Under the pieces are notes generated by a model, which searched no databases, was not told the origin of the DNA, and saw nothing but the letters and a program-made list of their open reading frames with translations. From Bacteroidales bacterium (GTDB lineage Bacteria > Bacteroidota > Bacteroidia > Bacteroidales > F082), in the NCBI GenBank assembly GCA_023229245.1, contig JALNZU010000018.1, positions 1-64,000 on the forward strand: a stretch of DNA of 64,000 nucleotides, written 5' to 3'. Within the stretch, counting starts at the first letter, position 1; each line of letters opens with the position of its first letter. This document shows, one piece after another, positions 56,733 to 64,000 of the stretch. The position numbers and the translations under genes are program-made.

Positions 56733-58949
56733 TCAATTTCCGACATCCGACATAAATTTGATACGCATCAGACGTATTTCTTCTTCCGTATATTCCGGTT
56801 CACCCAATGTCTCAAGAGCTGTTTCAATTGAATCACTTTCTGCCTCACTAAAATAATCAAAGATATCTTGTTGATGATATTCGTCCACAAACTCATCAAT
56901 ATAATAGCTGATATCAATACGGGTTCCGCTTGCTACTATGCTTTCCAATTCGGTGAGCAACTCGTCAAAAGAAAGGTTTTTAGCATAAGCTATGTCTTCT
57001 AATGACAACTTCCGGTCAATATTTTGAATGATGTATACTTTCAGTCCTGACTTATTGATTACTGATTTGACTACCATATCATTAGGCCGGGTGATATCGT
57101 TCTCCTCCACATACTGGCGTATCAGTTTGAGGAATGGCTCACCGTATTTAGCTGCTTTACCCTGACCTACTCCAATAATTTGGGTCAGTTCATCCATTTT
57201 AACAGGATATTGTATGGCCATATCTTCCAATGACGGATCTTGAAAGATGATAAAAGGCGGCAGGTTTTCTTTTTTTGAAATTGCCTTTCGCAAATCTTTT
57301 AGCATGGCAAACAAGGTTGTATCAGTTCCACTACCTTTCATGCCAGCTGCTTTGGCGTCATCAAATTCATCGTCTTCCGAGTCATCAAAATTTGTCTCAC
57401 GCACCAACATAATAGAATGTGGCTTTTTGATGAACTCCTTCCCTTCTTTGGTAATCTTTAGGATACCATAGTTTTCGATGTCTTTTACCAATAGCTTATG
57501 TATCAGTGCCTGTCGTATGACGGCATTCCAAAACTTCTCGTTTTCCTCATCACCAGCTCCAAAAAACTCGTTTGTGTCGTGCTTTACATTCTTTATATCA
57601 CCCGTCAGTTTTCCTACTAAAAGCTCTGCTATATGTTTTGATTTGAAGAGTTGTTTCACGCTCATCACTGTTTCCAAAACAAGTTTCATTTCTTCCTGTC
57701 CGTCAAATTTTTCTTTAGGATTCAGGCAGTTATCGCATGCGCCACAGTTATCATGCGGATACGATTCACCGAAATAATGCAGCAGCAGCTTATGGCGACA
57801 TACAGCCGATTCGGCATATGTAACCGTTTCATTCAGAAGCTCTTTAGCTATTTCCTGTTCAGCTACCGGTTTATCTTTCATAAACTTTTCCAGCTTTAGT
57901 ATGTCGTCATAGCTATAGAAAGCGATACAGTTTCCTTCGCCATCGTCGCGTCCTGCACGTCCGGTCTCCTGATAATATCCTTCTATACTTTTAGGGATGT
58001 CGTGATGGATCACAAAGCGAATATCGGGCTTGTCAATTCCCATTCCAAAAGCTATAGTAGCTACTATGACCTCTACCTCTTCCATCAGGAACATATCCTG
58101 ATTTTGTGTACGTGTGCTGCTGTCTAAGCCGGCATGATAAGGTAAAGCACGTATCCCATTCACCACTAAGGTTTCAGCAAGTTCTTCCACCTTTCGACGA
58201 CTCAGACAATATACTATACCCGATTTAGCTGGATTTGCCTTAATATATTTGATGATATCTTTGACAACATCTTTGGTTTTGGGTCTCACCTCATAATAGA
58301 GGTTAGGCCGGTCGAATGAAGCTTTATATACGACAGCATCAGTGATCTCTAAGTTTTTAAGGATATCCTGTTGAACTTTTAAGGTAGCTGTAGCTGTAAG
58401 AGCTATTACGGGCAAAGTATTGTCGATGGCATCTATAATTGGACGCAGACGCCTGTATTCGGGCCGGAAATCATGACCCCATTCCGAGATACAATGAGCT
58501 TCATCAATGGCTACAAACGAAATTTTCAAGGTTCTTAGAAACTCTACCGTTTCATCCTTAGTCAATGATTCAGGTGCTACATATAACAGCTTGGTTTTTT
58601 TAGCAATCAAATCTTCCCGAACCTGTTGCAGCTCCAATCGGGAGAGTGATGAGTTCATCACATGTGCAACACCGTTTTGTGTGCCAAAATTGCGAATAGT
58701 GTCAACCTGATTCTTCATCAAGGCAATAAGTGGCGACACTATTATAGCAGTACCTTCATTCATCAGGGCAGGCAGTTGGTAGCATAATGATTTACCACCA
58801 CCTGTTGGCATCACCACAAATGTGTTCTTACGCTCTAATACACTCCTAATGATTGCCTCCTGGTTTCCCTTAAACTGATCGAATCCAAAAATCTTCTTTA
58901 GCAACTCGTGCAATCCGTATTCATCCTTCTTGACCATGCACTCCTCCAT
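56733..58949 (-). CDS. recQ: ATP-dependent DNA helicase RecQ
   Basis: The 738-residue superfamily 2 helicase has motif I MPTGGGKSLCYQLP, the DEAH box with the aromatic-rich loop (AIDEAHCISEWGHDFRPEY), motif VI QETGRAGRD and the RecQ-Ct zinc cysteines (CRHK, CGACDNC). A winged helix and an HRDC-like domain follow (FIIFQDPSLEDMAIQYP), plus an extra C-terminal helical region. It unwinds DNA 3' to 5' in recombination and repair. Length fits the long Bacteroidota form. A second ATG at 58937 is also possible. Confidence 0.97.
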   Translation of the reverse strand: MEECMVKKDEYGLHELLKKIFGFDQFKGNQEAIIRSVLERKNTFVVMPTGGGKSLCYQLPALMNEGTAIIVSPLIALMKNQVDTIRNFGTQNGVAHVMNSSLSRLELQQVREDLIAKKTKLLYVAPESLTKDETVEFLRTLKISFVAIDEAHCISEWGHDFRPEYRRLRPIIDAIDNTLPVIALTATATLKVQQDILKNLEITDAVVYKASFDRPNLYYEVRPKTKDVVKDIIKYIKANPAKSGIVYCLSRRKVEELAETLVVNGIRALPYHAGLDSSTRTQNQDMFLMEEVEVIVATIAFGMGIDKPDIRFVIHHDIPKSIEGYYQETGRAGRDDGEGNCIAFYSYDDILKLEKFMKDKPVAEQEIAKELLNETVTYAESAVCRHKLLLHYFGESYPHDNCGACDNCLNPKEKFDGQEEMKLVLETVMSVKQLFKSKHIAELLVGKLTGDIKNVKHDTNEFFGAGDEENEKFWNAVIRQALIHKLLVKDIENYGILKITKEGKEFIKKPHSIMLVRETNFDDSEDDEFDDAKAAGMKGSGTDTTLFAMLKDLRKAISKKENLPPFIIFQDPSLEDMAIQYPVKMDELTQIIGVGQGKAAKYGEPFLKLIRQYVEENDITRPNDMVVKSVINKSGLKVYIIQNIDRKLSLEDIAYAKNLSFDELLTELESIVASGTRIDISYYIDEFVDEYHQQDIFDYFSEAESDSIETALETLGEPEYTEEEIRLMRIKFMSDVGN

Positions 58950-59393
58950 ACATAAAGTGACAATTCTTTATTTAATCTTTTTGACCTTAAGCCGCTATAA
59001 TTGCGACACTCTTACAAATATAAACGATAAATTATACATACCCTGAATAACAGAAAAAAAATAGAGTTTTTCCTACTATCAGTATTCTTTCTTCAAGTAA
59101 TCAACTCAAAAATATATTTTTTCTGATGATTATCATAGGTAATCATCCAGTTATTAACGATTTTTACAAATGCAAACGTATTCGATGGCAAGCTGACTGC
59201 ATTTTTTACCGTTTTCTATCTGCTTCCACAAATATAAGACCTTTCCCAAAACGTGACAATATTTTTGATCTATTTTTATTTTTTAATCAATTAATTGTCG
59301 TGGCAAATGTAACATTCCCCCTACATTTTTCACTGTTGTTTTTGGTTGGTTCACTTTTACTATTTTTGTGCTGCTTATTCAACACTTCTGATT
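58950..59393. other. Divergent recQ/kdsD region with promoters and an inverted repeat
   Basis: On the minus strand TATATTTG (59022-59015) is the -7 box for recQ. On the plus strand TATTTTTG (59361-59368) is the -7 box for kdsD and decides its start at 59394. Between them GATGATTA (59125-59132) and TAATCATC (59140-59147) form an 8-bp inverted repeat that could be an operator. Confidence 0.5.
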
Positions 59394-60389
59394 ATGCCTG
59401 AAGATCATTTATCCTATCGCCTTGAACATAGTACTGATGCCATTTTAGCCATTGGCCGCAGGGTGATCAATATGGAGATGCAGGCATTATCACTGATTCA
59501 GGATCAGCTTGATCAATCGTTTTCAGAAGCCGTTTATCTACTTTTACAGTCTAAGGGCAAAGTCATCATTTCGGGTATTGGCAAGAGTGCTGCTATAGCT
59601 CATAAGATAGTAGCCACATTCAATTCAACCGGAACTGAGGCAGTATTTCTGCATGCTGCTGATGCTCTGCATGGCGATTTAGGCCTTGTACGTGAGGAAG
59701 ATATAATCATGCTGTTATCCAAAAGTGGTGAAACACCTGAGCTTCGAGTGTTGATACCCTTATTAAGAGCTATGGGTAATAAGATGATTGCGATAGTAGG
59801 TAATACTTCCTCGTATCTGGCCCAACAGGCTGATATAGTTTTGAATGTGTCAGTCCCCCGAGAAGCATGTCCAAACAACTTAGCTCCTACTGCCAGTACA
59901 ACAGCACAGTTAGTGATGGGCGACGCTTTAGCTATGAGCCTGTTAGAATGCAGAGGATTCAGCGCAACTGATTTCGCCCGCATCCATCCAGGAGGCGCAT
60001 TAGGTAAGAAGCTTTATCTTCGGGTGGCTGATATATATACCCGTAACGAAAAACCCACTGTCAAACCCGATGATAATCTAAATACTGTCATAGTCGAAAT
60101 ATCATCTAAACGCTTAGGAGCTACCATAGTAGTTCAGGGAAATCAGGTAGCAGGCATTATCACCGATGGCGACCTGAGAAGGATGTTGATGAAGAATCCG
60201 GTCCCAACTCATGTGAAGGCCAAAGATATTATGACACCTGATCCCAAGCACATAGCACCTCAGGCTCTTCTGGCCGAAGCCCTTGAATTGATGCGACAAC
60301 ATAATATCACCCAACTTCCAGTCGTAAACTCTGAAGGATATGCAGGAGTTATTCACCTACATGATATTTTAAAGGAAGGCATCTTTTAA
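59394..60389 (+). CDS. kdsD: Arabinose-5-phosphate isomerase (KdsD/KpsF)
   Basis: From ATG 59394 the enzyme has 331 residues; the ATG at 59346 lies upstream of the promoter box. An N-terminal SIS domain (SGIGKSAAIAHKI, SKSGETPEL, the PREACPNNLAPTAST loop) is followed by two CBS domains (from about 210, ITDGDLRRM and HLHDILKEG). It converts ribulose-5-phosphate to arabinose-5-phosphate, the first step to Kdo for lipopolysaccharide. lptB, for LPS export, lies two genes downstream. Confidence 0.96.
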   Translation: MPEDHLSYRLEHSTDAILAIGRRVINMEMQALSLIQDQLDQSFSEAVYLLLQSKGKVIISGIGKSAAIAHKIVATFNSTGTEAVFLHAADALHGDLGLVREEDIIMLLSKSGETPELRVLIPLLRAMGNKMIAIVGNTSSYLAQQADIVLNVSVPREACPNNLAPTASTTAQLVMGDALAMSLLECRGFSATDFARIHPGGALGKKLYLRVADIYTRNEKPTVKPDDNLNTVIVEISSKRLGATIVVQGNQVAGIITDGDLRRMLMKNPVPTHVKAKDIMTPDPKHIAPQALLAEALELMRQHNITQLPVVNSEGYAGVIHLHDILKEGIF

Positions 60390-60405
60390 CTATAACCTCT
60401 GTCTG

Positions 60406-60747
60406 ATGAGCAAAAAAGAACAATTTACCGCGTATCGAAAACGAATGAATGAAAAATTGCTGGCAGCACCCAACAACAAAATCATTAAACGTATCTATAG
60501 CCTTGATACCCTGAGTTATGAATCTGGGGCTATAGACAGCAAAGCCAAAGAAATGTTGGGTTTAATAGCATCAATGGTGTTGCGATGTGATGATTGCATC
60601 TTTTATCATCTTCAGAAATGCCACGAGCTTGGGGTTAGTACTGAAGAGATAATGGAGATATTTGGATTAGCTAATTTAGTAGGTGGCACCATAGTGATCC
60701 CTCATACTCGTCGGGCGTTGGAGTTTTGGGAAGAATTAGCCACATAA
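60406..60747 (+). CDS. Carboxymuconolactone decarboxylase/AhpD-like protein
   Basis: The 113-residue all-helical protein has the AhpD-type redox pair C61-D-D-C64 followed by H68 (RCDDCIFYHL) and the helical end VGGTIVIPHTRRALE. Such proteins reduce peroxiredoxin partners or act as small peroxidases. The true substrate here is not clear. It is 16 bases after kdsD and 40 before lptB, so an LPS-related transcript carries it. Confidence 0.88.
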   Translation: MSKKEQFTAYRKRMNEKLLAAPNNKIIKRIYSLDTLSYESGAIDSKAKEMLGLIASMVLRCDDCIFYHLQKCHELGVSTEEIMEIFGLANLVGGTIVIPHTRRALEFWEELAT

Positions 60748-60787
60748 TCTGGTTCAAAGGCATAGATAAGCCTCTTTAATTACCTAA

Positions 60788-61534
60788 ATGATGATCTTAA
60801 CCACTTCACATTTATATAAAAAATACAGACAGCGTATGGTTGTTGACGATGTCTCGGTCAAGGTGCAGCAAGGCGAGATTGTTGGGTTGCTCGGCCCTAA
60901 CGGGGCTGGTAAAACAACTACATTTTATATGATCGTTGGACTGATCAAACCTTTATCAGGGCATGTTTATTTAAACGAGACCGATATCACCCGCGAGCCT
61001 ATGTATAAAAGGGCTCAAAGAGGGATAGGCTATCTGGCTCAGGAAGCCAGTGTATTCAGACTGATGAGCGTGGAAGATAACATACGTTCGGTTATGCAGT
61101 TTAAAAAAATGTCACATCAGGAGCAGGATGAAAAATTAGAGGCATTGCTTTCCGAGTTTGGATTGCAGCATATACGTAAAAGCAAGGGGATCCAACTTTC
61201 GGGAGGGGAAAGAAGACGAACCGAAATAGCCCGTGCATTAGCTGTTGATCCACATTTCATACTCTTAGATGAGCCTTTTGCCGGCGTTGACCCAATAGCT
61301 GTAGAAGATATTCAAAACATAGTAGAAAAGCTAAAACAAAAAAATATTGGGGTGCTCATCACCGATCATAACGTACACGAGACCCTCTCAATAACCGACA
61401 GAGCATATCTGCTGTTTGAAGGTGCTATCCTCATGTCGGGGACTTCCGAAGAACTGGCTGCCGACGAACACGTAAGAAAGGTATATCTTGGACAAAATTT
61501 TGAACTCCGTAAAAAAGAAGCAAATCAAGATTGA
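60788..61534 (+). CDS. lptB: Lipopolysaccharide export ATPase LptB
   Basis: The 248-residue ATPase has Walker A GPNGAGKTT (near 37-45), signature LSGGERRRTEIARAL, Walker B FILLDEPFAGVDP and switch ITDHNV, in the LptB arrangement. It powers LPS extraction from the inner membrane with LptF, LptG and LptC. It shares a run with kdsD, which feeds the Kdo pathway. Its last 10 bases overlap the end of the convergent pssA gene. Confidence 0.95.
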   Translation: MMILTTSHLYKKYRQRMVVDDVSVKVQQGEIVGLLGPNGAGKTTTFYMIVGLIKPLSGHVYLNETDITREPMYKRAQRGIGYLAQEASVFRLMSVEDNIRSVMQFKKMSHQEQDEKLEALLSEFGLQHIRKSKGIQLSGGERRRTEIARALAVDPHFILLDEPFAGVDPIAVEDIQNIVEKLKQKNIGVLITDHNVHETLSITDRAYLLFEGAILMSGTSEELAADEHVRKVYLGQNFELRKKEANQD

Positions 61535-62256
61535 ATATCAGCTAAAAAAGCTACCATAGAGATAAACAAATACAACAATAGTATAAAAGGTATTGCTATC
61601 CAATACAGCCAAACGAGCAGTATAGCTGAAGCAATCAGAAAAATATACCGCAACTCATTCATGCGCCATCCAAAAGTCTTGAACTTCAACCCCAACAAAG
61701 GAAATTCTGATACCATCAATACACACAGTATCAGTATAGTTGCTAAATAAAAATAGGTGTTGGTGACTAACATATAAAATAAGCTTTGTCCTTCATAGAG
61801 CTGCATTTTAAGCAGTGGAAGTGAGGCTATCATCAAACCTGCTGCCGGAGTAGGTAATCCTAAAAACCGGGTTGTCTGACGATCGTCTATATTGAATTTA
61901 GCAAGCCGCAAAGCAGCAAACAGAACAATCAGCAGCGCAAGAAAAGGTACTATATCTACAGAAAAAAGCATGAAAGAACGCCTTCCATGACTGTCCATAA
62001 TAAGTTGCATCAACAAAAATGAGGGCGCAAGCCCAAAGGAAACCACATCAGCTAAAGAATCCAATTGTACACCAAGAGGTGATGACACATGCAGCATTCT
62101 GGCCACAAAGCCATCCAAAAAATCAAACATGGCTGCAATAAAAATCATATAAGAAGCCCAATCTAAATGGCCGATAGAGAAAAAATATACCGACAGGCTG
62201 CCAGATAACAGATTCATCAAAGTCAGAAAATTCGGGATATGTCGTTTGATACTCAT
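61525..62256 (-). CDS. pssA: CDP-diacylglycerol-serine O-phosphatidyltransferase
   Basis: From ATG 62256 the protein has 243 residues and about seven transmembrane helices. It carries the complete CDP-alcohol phosphotransferase motif: D48, G49, A52, R53, G62, D66 and D70. It makes phosphatidylserine, the precursor of phosphatidylethanolamine. The ATG at 62301 is rejected because a perfect -7 box TATCTTTG lies at 62289-62282 between the two. Confidence 0.94.
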   Translation of the reverse strand: MSIKRHIPNFLTLMNLLSGSLSVYFFSIGHLDWASYMIFIAAMFDFLDGFVARMLHVSSPLGVQLDSLADVVSFGLAPSFLLMQLIMDSHGRRSFMLFSVDIVPFLALLIVLFAALRLAKFNIDDRQTTRFLGLPTPAAGLMIASLPLLKMQLYEGQSLFYMLVTNTYFYLATILILCVLMVSEFPLLGLKFKTFGWRMNELRYIFLIASAILLVWLYWIAIPFILLLYLFISMVAFLADIQS

Positions 62257-62281
62257 GGCCAATACTTTATTTAAGGTTGTA

Positions 62282-62289
62282 CAAAGATA
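62282..62289 (-). promoter_or_regulatory. -7 promoter box of pssA
   Basis: TATCTTTG on the minus strand, 25 bases before ATG 62256, with a weak TTAG at the -33 position (20-bp spacer). It sets the start of pssA. Confidence 0.65.
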
Positions 62290-62364
62290 CGATAAGAACA
62301 ACTGAACAGCTAAATCCCTCTTTGAGAATTATAGCCAAACAGAAAACCTATTGTGAACAAGTTT

Positions 62365-64000
62365 TTATTCACCGGCATAAAAAACCGATATAGTTTTATT
62401 TATCTGATTATGAGTTGTCAATCCCTTTTTCTTAACGACTACATAATACCATCCTTTCTTAACAGGCGAGGCGTCCCATAGATAAGTATGCCGGCCGGCA
62501 CAGGCGTATCCATCAAAAATTTTCGCTACCGGTCTTCCTAACACATCCACTACCTCAATGTGCACCTGACTGTCTTGATGTAGCAAAATTGCTATTTCAG
62601 CTTGTTTATTAAAAGGGTTTGGCCATATACCAACTGATCCGTTATCCTCATATTGTTCGTTCACATTCACCCATAAGGAAGAGAACGACCAAGGCTGGCT
62701 ATAAGCACCCCATCCGTCACTATTTCGGGCTCTCACACGCCAGAAATATGTCGTATTACCTTGCAGACCTGTAAGTAAATACATAGTATCTGCAATTTGT
62801 TCATCAGAATAAAATATATCTTGAAAGAGATCATCAAACGCCACCTCAAGATGATAATAAGTGATCTCGGGCTGTGAGTGATACCAGTATAAGTCGATCT
62901 GGGGTTGGTCTGCGTAAATCTCTATCTGTGCTCCATCCTGAGGGCTATACAACACAACTGTTTCAGGCAGGGAAAGGGTGGTGGTAGAAAACTGCCACAC
63001 ATCCGACCATAGTCCGGTGCCTTCAGCATTTGAGGCATTTACTCGCCAATAATAAGTTTGACCATATGCCAACTCAGCAATCTGAATACTAGTTGATTCA
63101 AGCCCTGTGATATCGTATATAAATGTTGTAAAAGCAGGATTAGAACTCAACTGCACTCTATAGGTATCAGCATCTGTTACAGCTTCCCAAGACAATGTTG
63201 GGCTGATAGGTAAGTCCACCGATTGGTGGGTGGGTGAGATCAAAGTGGGTGTATCAACCAATACGTTCTGGCTGTATCGCAAGATTGTTCCTGCCCAGCC
63301 TACTGCCCAGCCGTTGTTAGGATCGCTGAAGCTAAGACTCCAGATCCAGTTAAATGTACCGCTGTTTTGAGAAAGCCATATATTACCCCCATCGGTTGTG
63401 TGATAGATCACTCCATCGCTTCCAGCCACCCAACCTGTTTGGTCATCTATAAAATGAGCTGTATAAAAGCCGGATGATGTAGCTATCGACTGGCTGACCC
63501 AGGTCAGGCCACCATCGGTAGTCTTCAGTATAGTACCATTAGTGCCGGTTATCCAACCAGTAAATTCATTTACAAAATGTACTTTTGTCAATATGCGACT
63601 TGTGCCACTGGTTTGAGTGGTCCAAGTCTGGCCACCGTCGGTAGTGTAAAAGATCCTACCCGAATCGCCTACTGTCCATCCTTTCAGTCGATTGACAAAA
63701 TGTATTGACCGGAGGTTATTTACCGAGCCCACATATTGTGTCTGCCAGTTTAGGCCGCCATCAGAACTATGCAGTATAGTTTCACCTGATCCTACTGCCC
63801 AGCCAAATTGCTCATCAGCAAAAAATATGTCGCGCAAATGATTTTGTACTCCGCTGTTTTGAATGCTGAAGTAGCTACCTCCGTTTTCCGTATGTAAGAT
63901 CAACCCGCTATTACCTGATACCCAACCTTTTTGTTGGCTTATAAAACAAACCCCTTCCAACACTATTTGAGTATTAGATGTCAAGGGTATCCAGCTTTGA
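62365..64000 (-). CDS. YCF48-repeat and fibronectin-III protein, T9SS cargo (5' end outside window)
   Basis: The frame stays open to the window edge (WIPLTSNTQ precedes the first possible TTG), so the gene starts outside. Six to seven YCF48/BNR-like blades come first (GWVSGNSGLILHTENGG, GWAVGSGETILHSSDGG and so on). Two fibronectin-III-like domains follow (DTYRVQLSSNPAF, ITYYHLEVAFDD; each with TYYWRVNA or TYFWRVRA). A T9SS sorting domain ends the protein (VGIWPNPFNKQ, GWYYVVVKK). The N terminus and signal peptide are missing. The likely role is a surface-exposed binding protein. Confidence 0.9.
   Translation of the reverse strand, partial: QSWIPLTSNTQIVLEGVCFISQQKGWVSGNSGLILHTENGGSYFSIQNSGVQNHLRDIFFADEQFGWAVGSGETILHSSDGGLNWQTQYVGSVNNLRSIHFVNRLKGWTVGDSGRIFYTTDGGQTWTTQTSGTSRILTKVHFVNEFTGWITGTNGTILKTTDGGLTWVSQSIATSSGFYTAHFIDDQTGWVAGSDGVIYHTTDGGNIWLSQNSGTFNWIWSLSFSDPNNGWAVGWAGTILRYSQNVLVDTPTLISPTHQSVDLPISPTLSWEAVTDADTYRVQLSSNPAFTTFIYDITGLESTSIQIAELAYGQTYYWRVNASNAEGTGLWSDVWQFSTTTLSLPETVVLYSPQDGAQIEIYADQPQIDLYWYHSQPEITYYHLEVAFDDLFQDIFYSDEQIADTMYLLTGLQGNTTYFWRVRARNSDGWGAYSQPWSFSSLWVNVNEQYEDNGSVGIWPNPFNKQAEIAILLHQDSQVHIEVVDVLGRPVAKIFDGYACAGRHTYLWDASPVKKGWYYVVVKKKGLTTHNQINKTISVFYAGE

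Noticed and set aside
1..64000. tRNA or rRNA genes
   Set aside because: I looked through all gaps of more than 150 bases for T-loop (GGTTCRA) and cloverleaf patterns and found none. A covariance scan was not possible.
1..64000. T9SS machinery (porK-N, porU/V, sov) in the window
   Set aside because: Nine cargo proteins carry sorting domains, but no component of the secretion apparatus itself was recognised here.

Overview
The window looks like a piece of a Bacteroidota (Bacteroidetes) chromosome, probably from an anaerobic or facultative member. Four things point there. Nine proteins carry C-terminal type IX secretion (T9SS/Por) sorting domains. Promoters follow the phylum pattern TAnnTTTG at -7. 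Phylum-restricted families occur (GldA, DUF4290, DUF4296, DUF4834). Indolepyruvate oxidoreductase and HypA/HypB suggest anaerobic metabolism. No rRNA, tRNA, integrase or transposase gene was seen. Both edges cut genes.

Layout. 1-584 is the tail of a T9SS cargo protein. 927-3918 is a compact operon: YceI protein, outer-membrane barrel, second YceI protein, and an Rrf2 regulator with four cysteines; a clean palindrome lies upstream. 3953-6626 is a NarL-type two-component system. 6933-24936 is an 18-kb exoprotein island: a 1999-residue protein built on a 266-residue tandem repeat, an LVIVD propeller protein, an FG-GAP/ASPIC-UnbV protein, a gingipain-family (C25) protease and a paralogue of the truncated protein at the left edge. 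25052-31843 holds an M28 peptidase and a TetR / RND-MMPL exporter / LolA-like / outer-membrane barrel cassette. A radical SAM protein follows.

33019-35268 is the most unusual stretch. A promoter drives an ORF that stops after 40 codons, and then 2 kb of non-coding satellite-like DNA runs up to the hypB stop codon. It holds 31 copies of a 53-bp hairpin repeat in three blocks (11, 13 and 7 units). Each block ends in the same terminal module.

35269-42300 holds hypB and hypA without a hydrogenase, metK under a SAM-II riboswitch, gldA, a DUF4290 gene and iorAB. 42677-51323 holds acpH, an MFS transporter, pepD, rpmH with a structured leader, and a DUF4834 / YfhO / glycosyltransferase operon. 51463-64000 holds a sialidase-like T9SS cargo, a two-gene run of very small proteins, deoC, a thioredoxin-fold T9SS cargo with a lipoprotein, a DUF4296 lipoprotein, recQ, kdsD / AhpD-like / lptB, pssA, and the tail of a YCF48-repeat T9SS cargo.

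How they work together: much of the window builds or decorates the outer membrane and cell surface (T9SS cargos, MMPL/LolA cassette, kdsD-lptB for LPS, pssA for phospholipid, YfhO/GT4 for glycosylation). The central part handles SAM, nickel and 2-oxoacid metabolism. All assignments rest on reading motifs and translated sequence; no database search was run.
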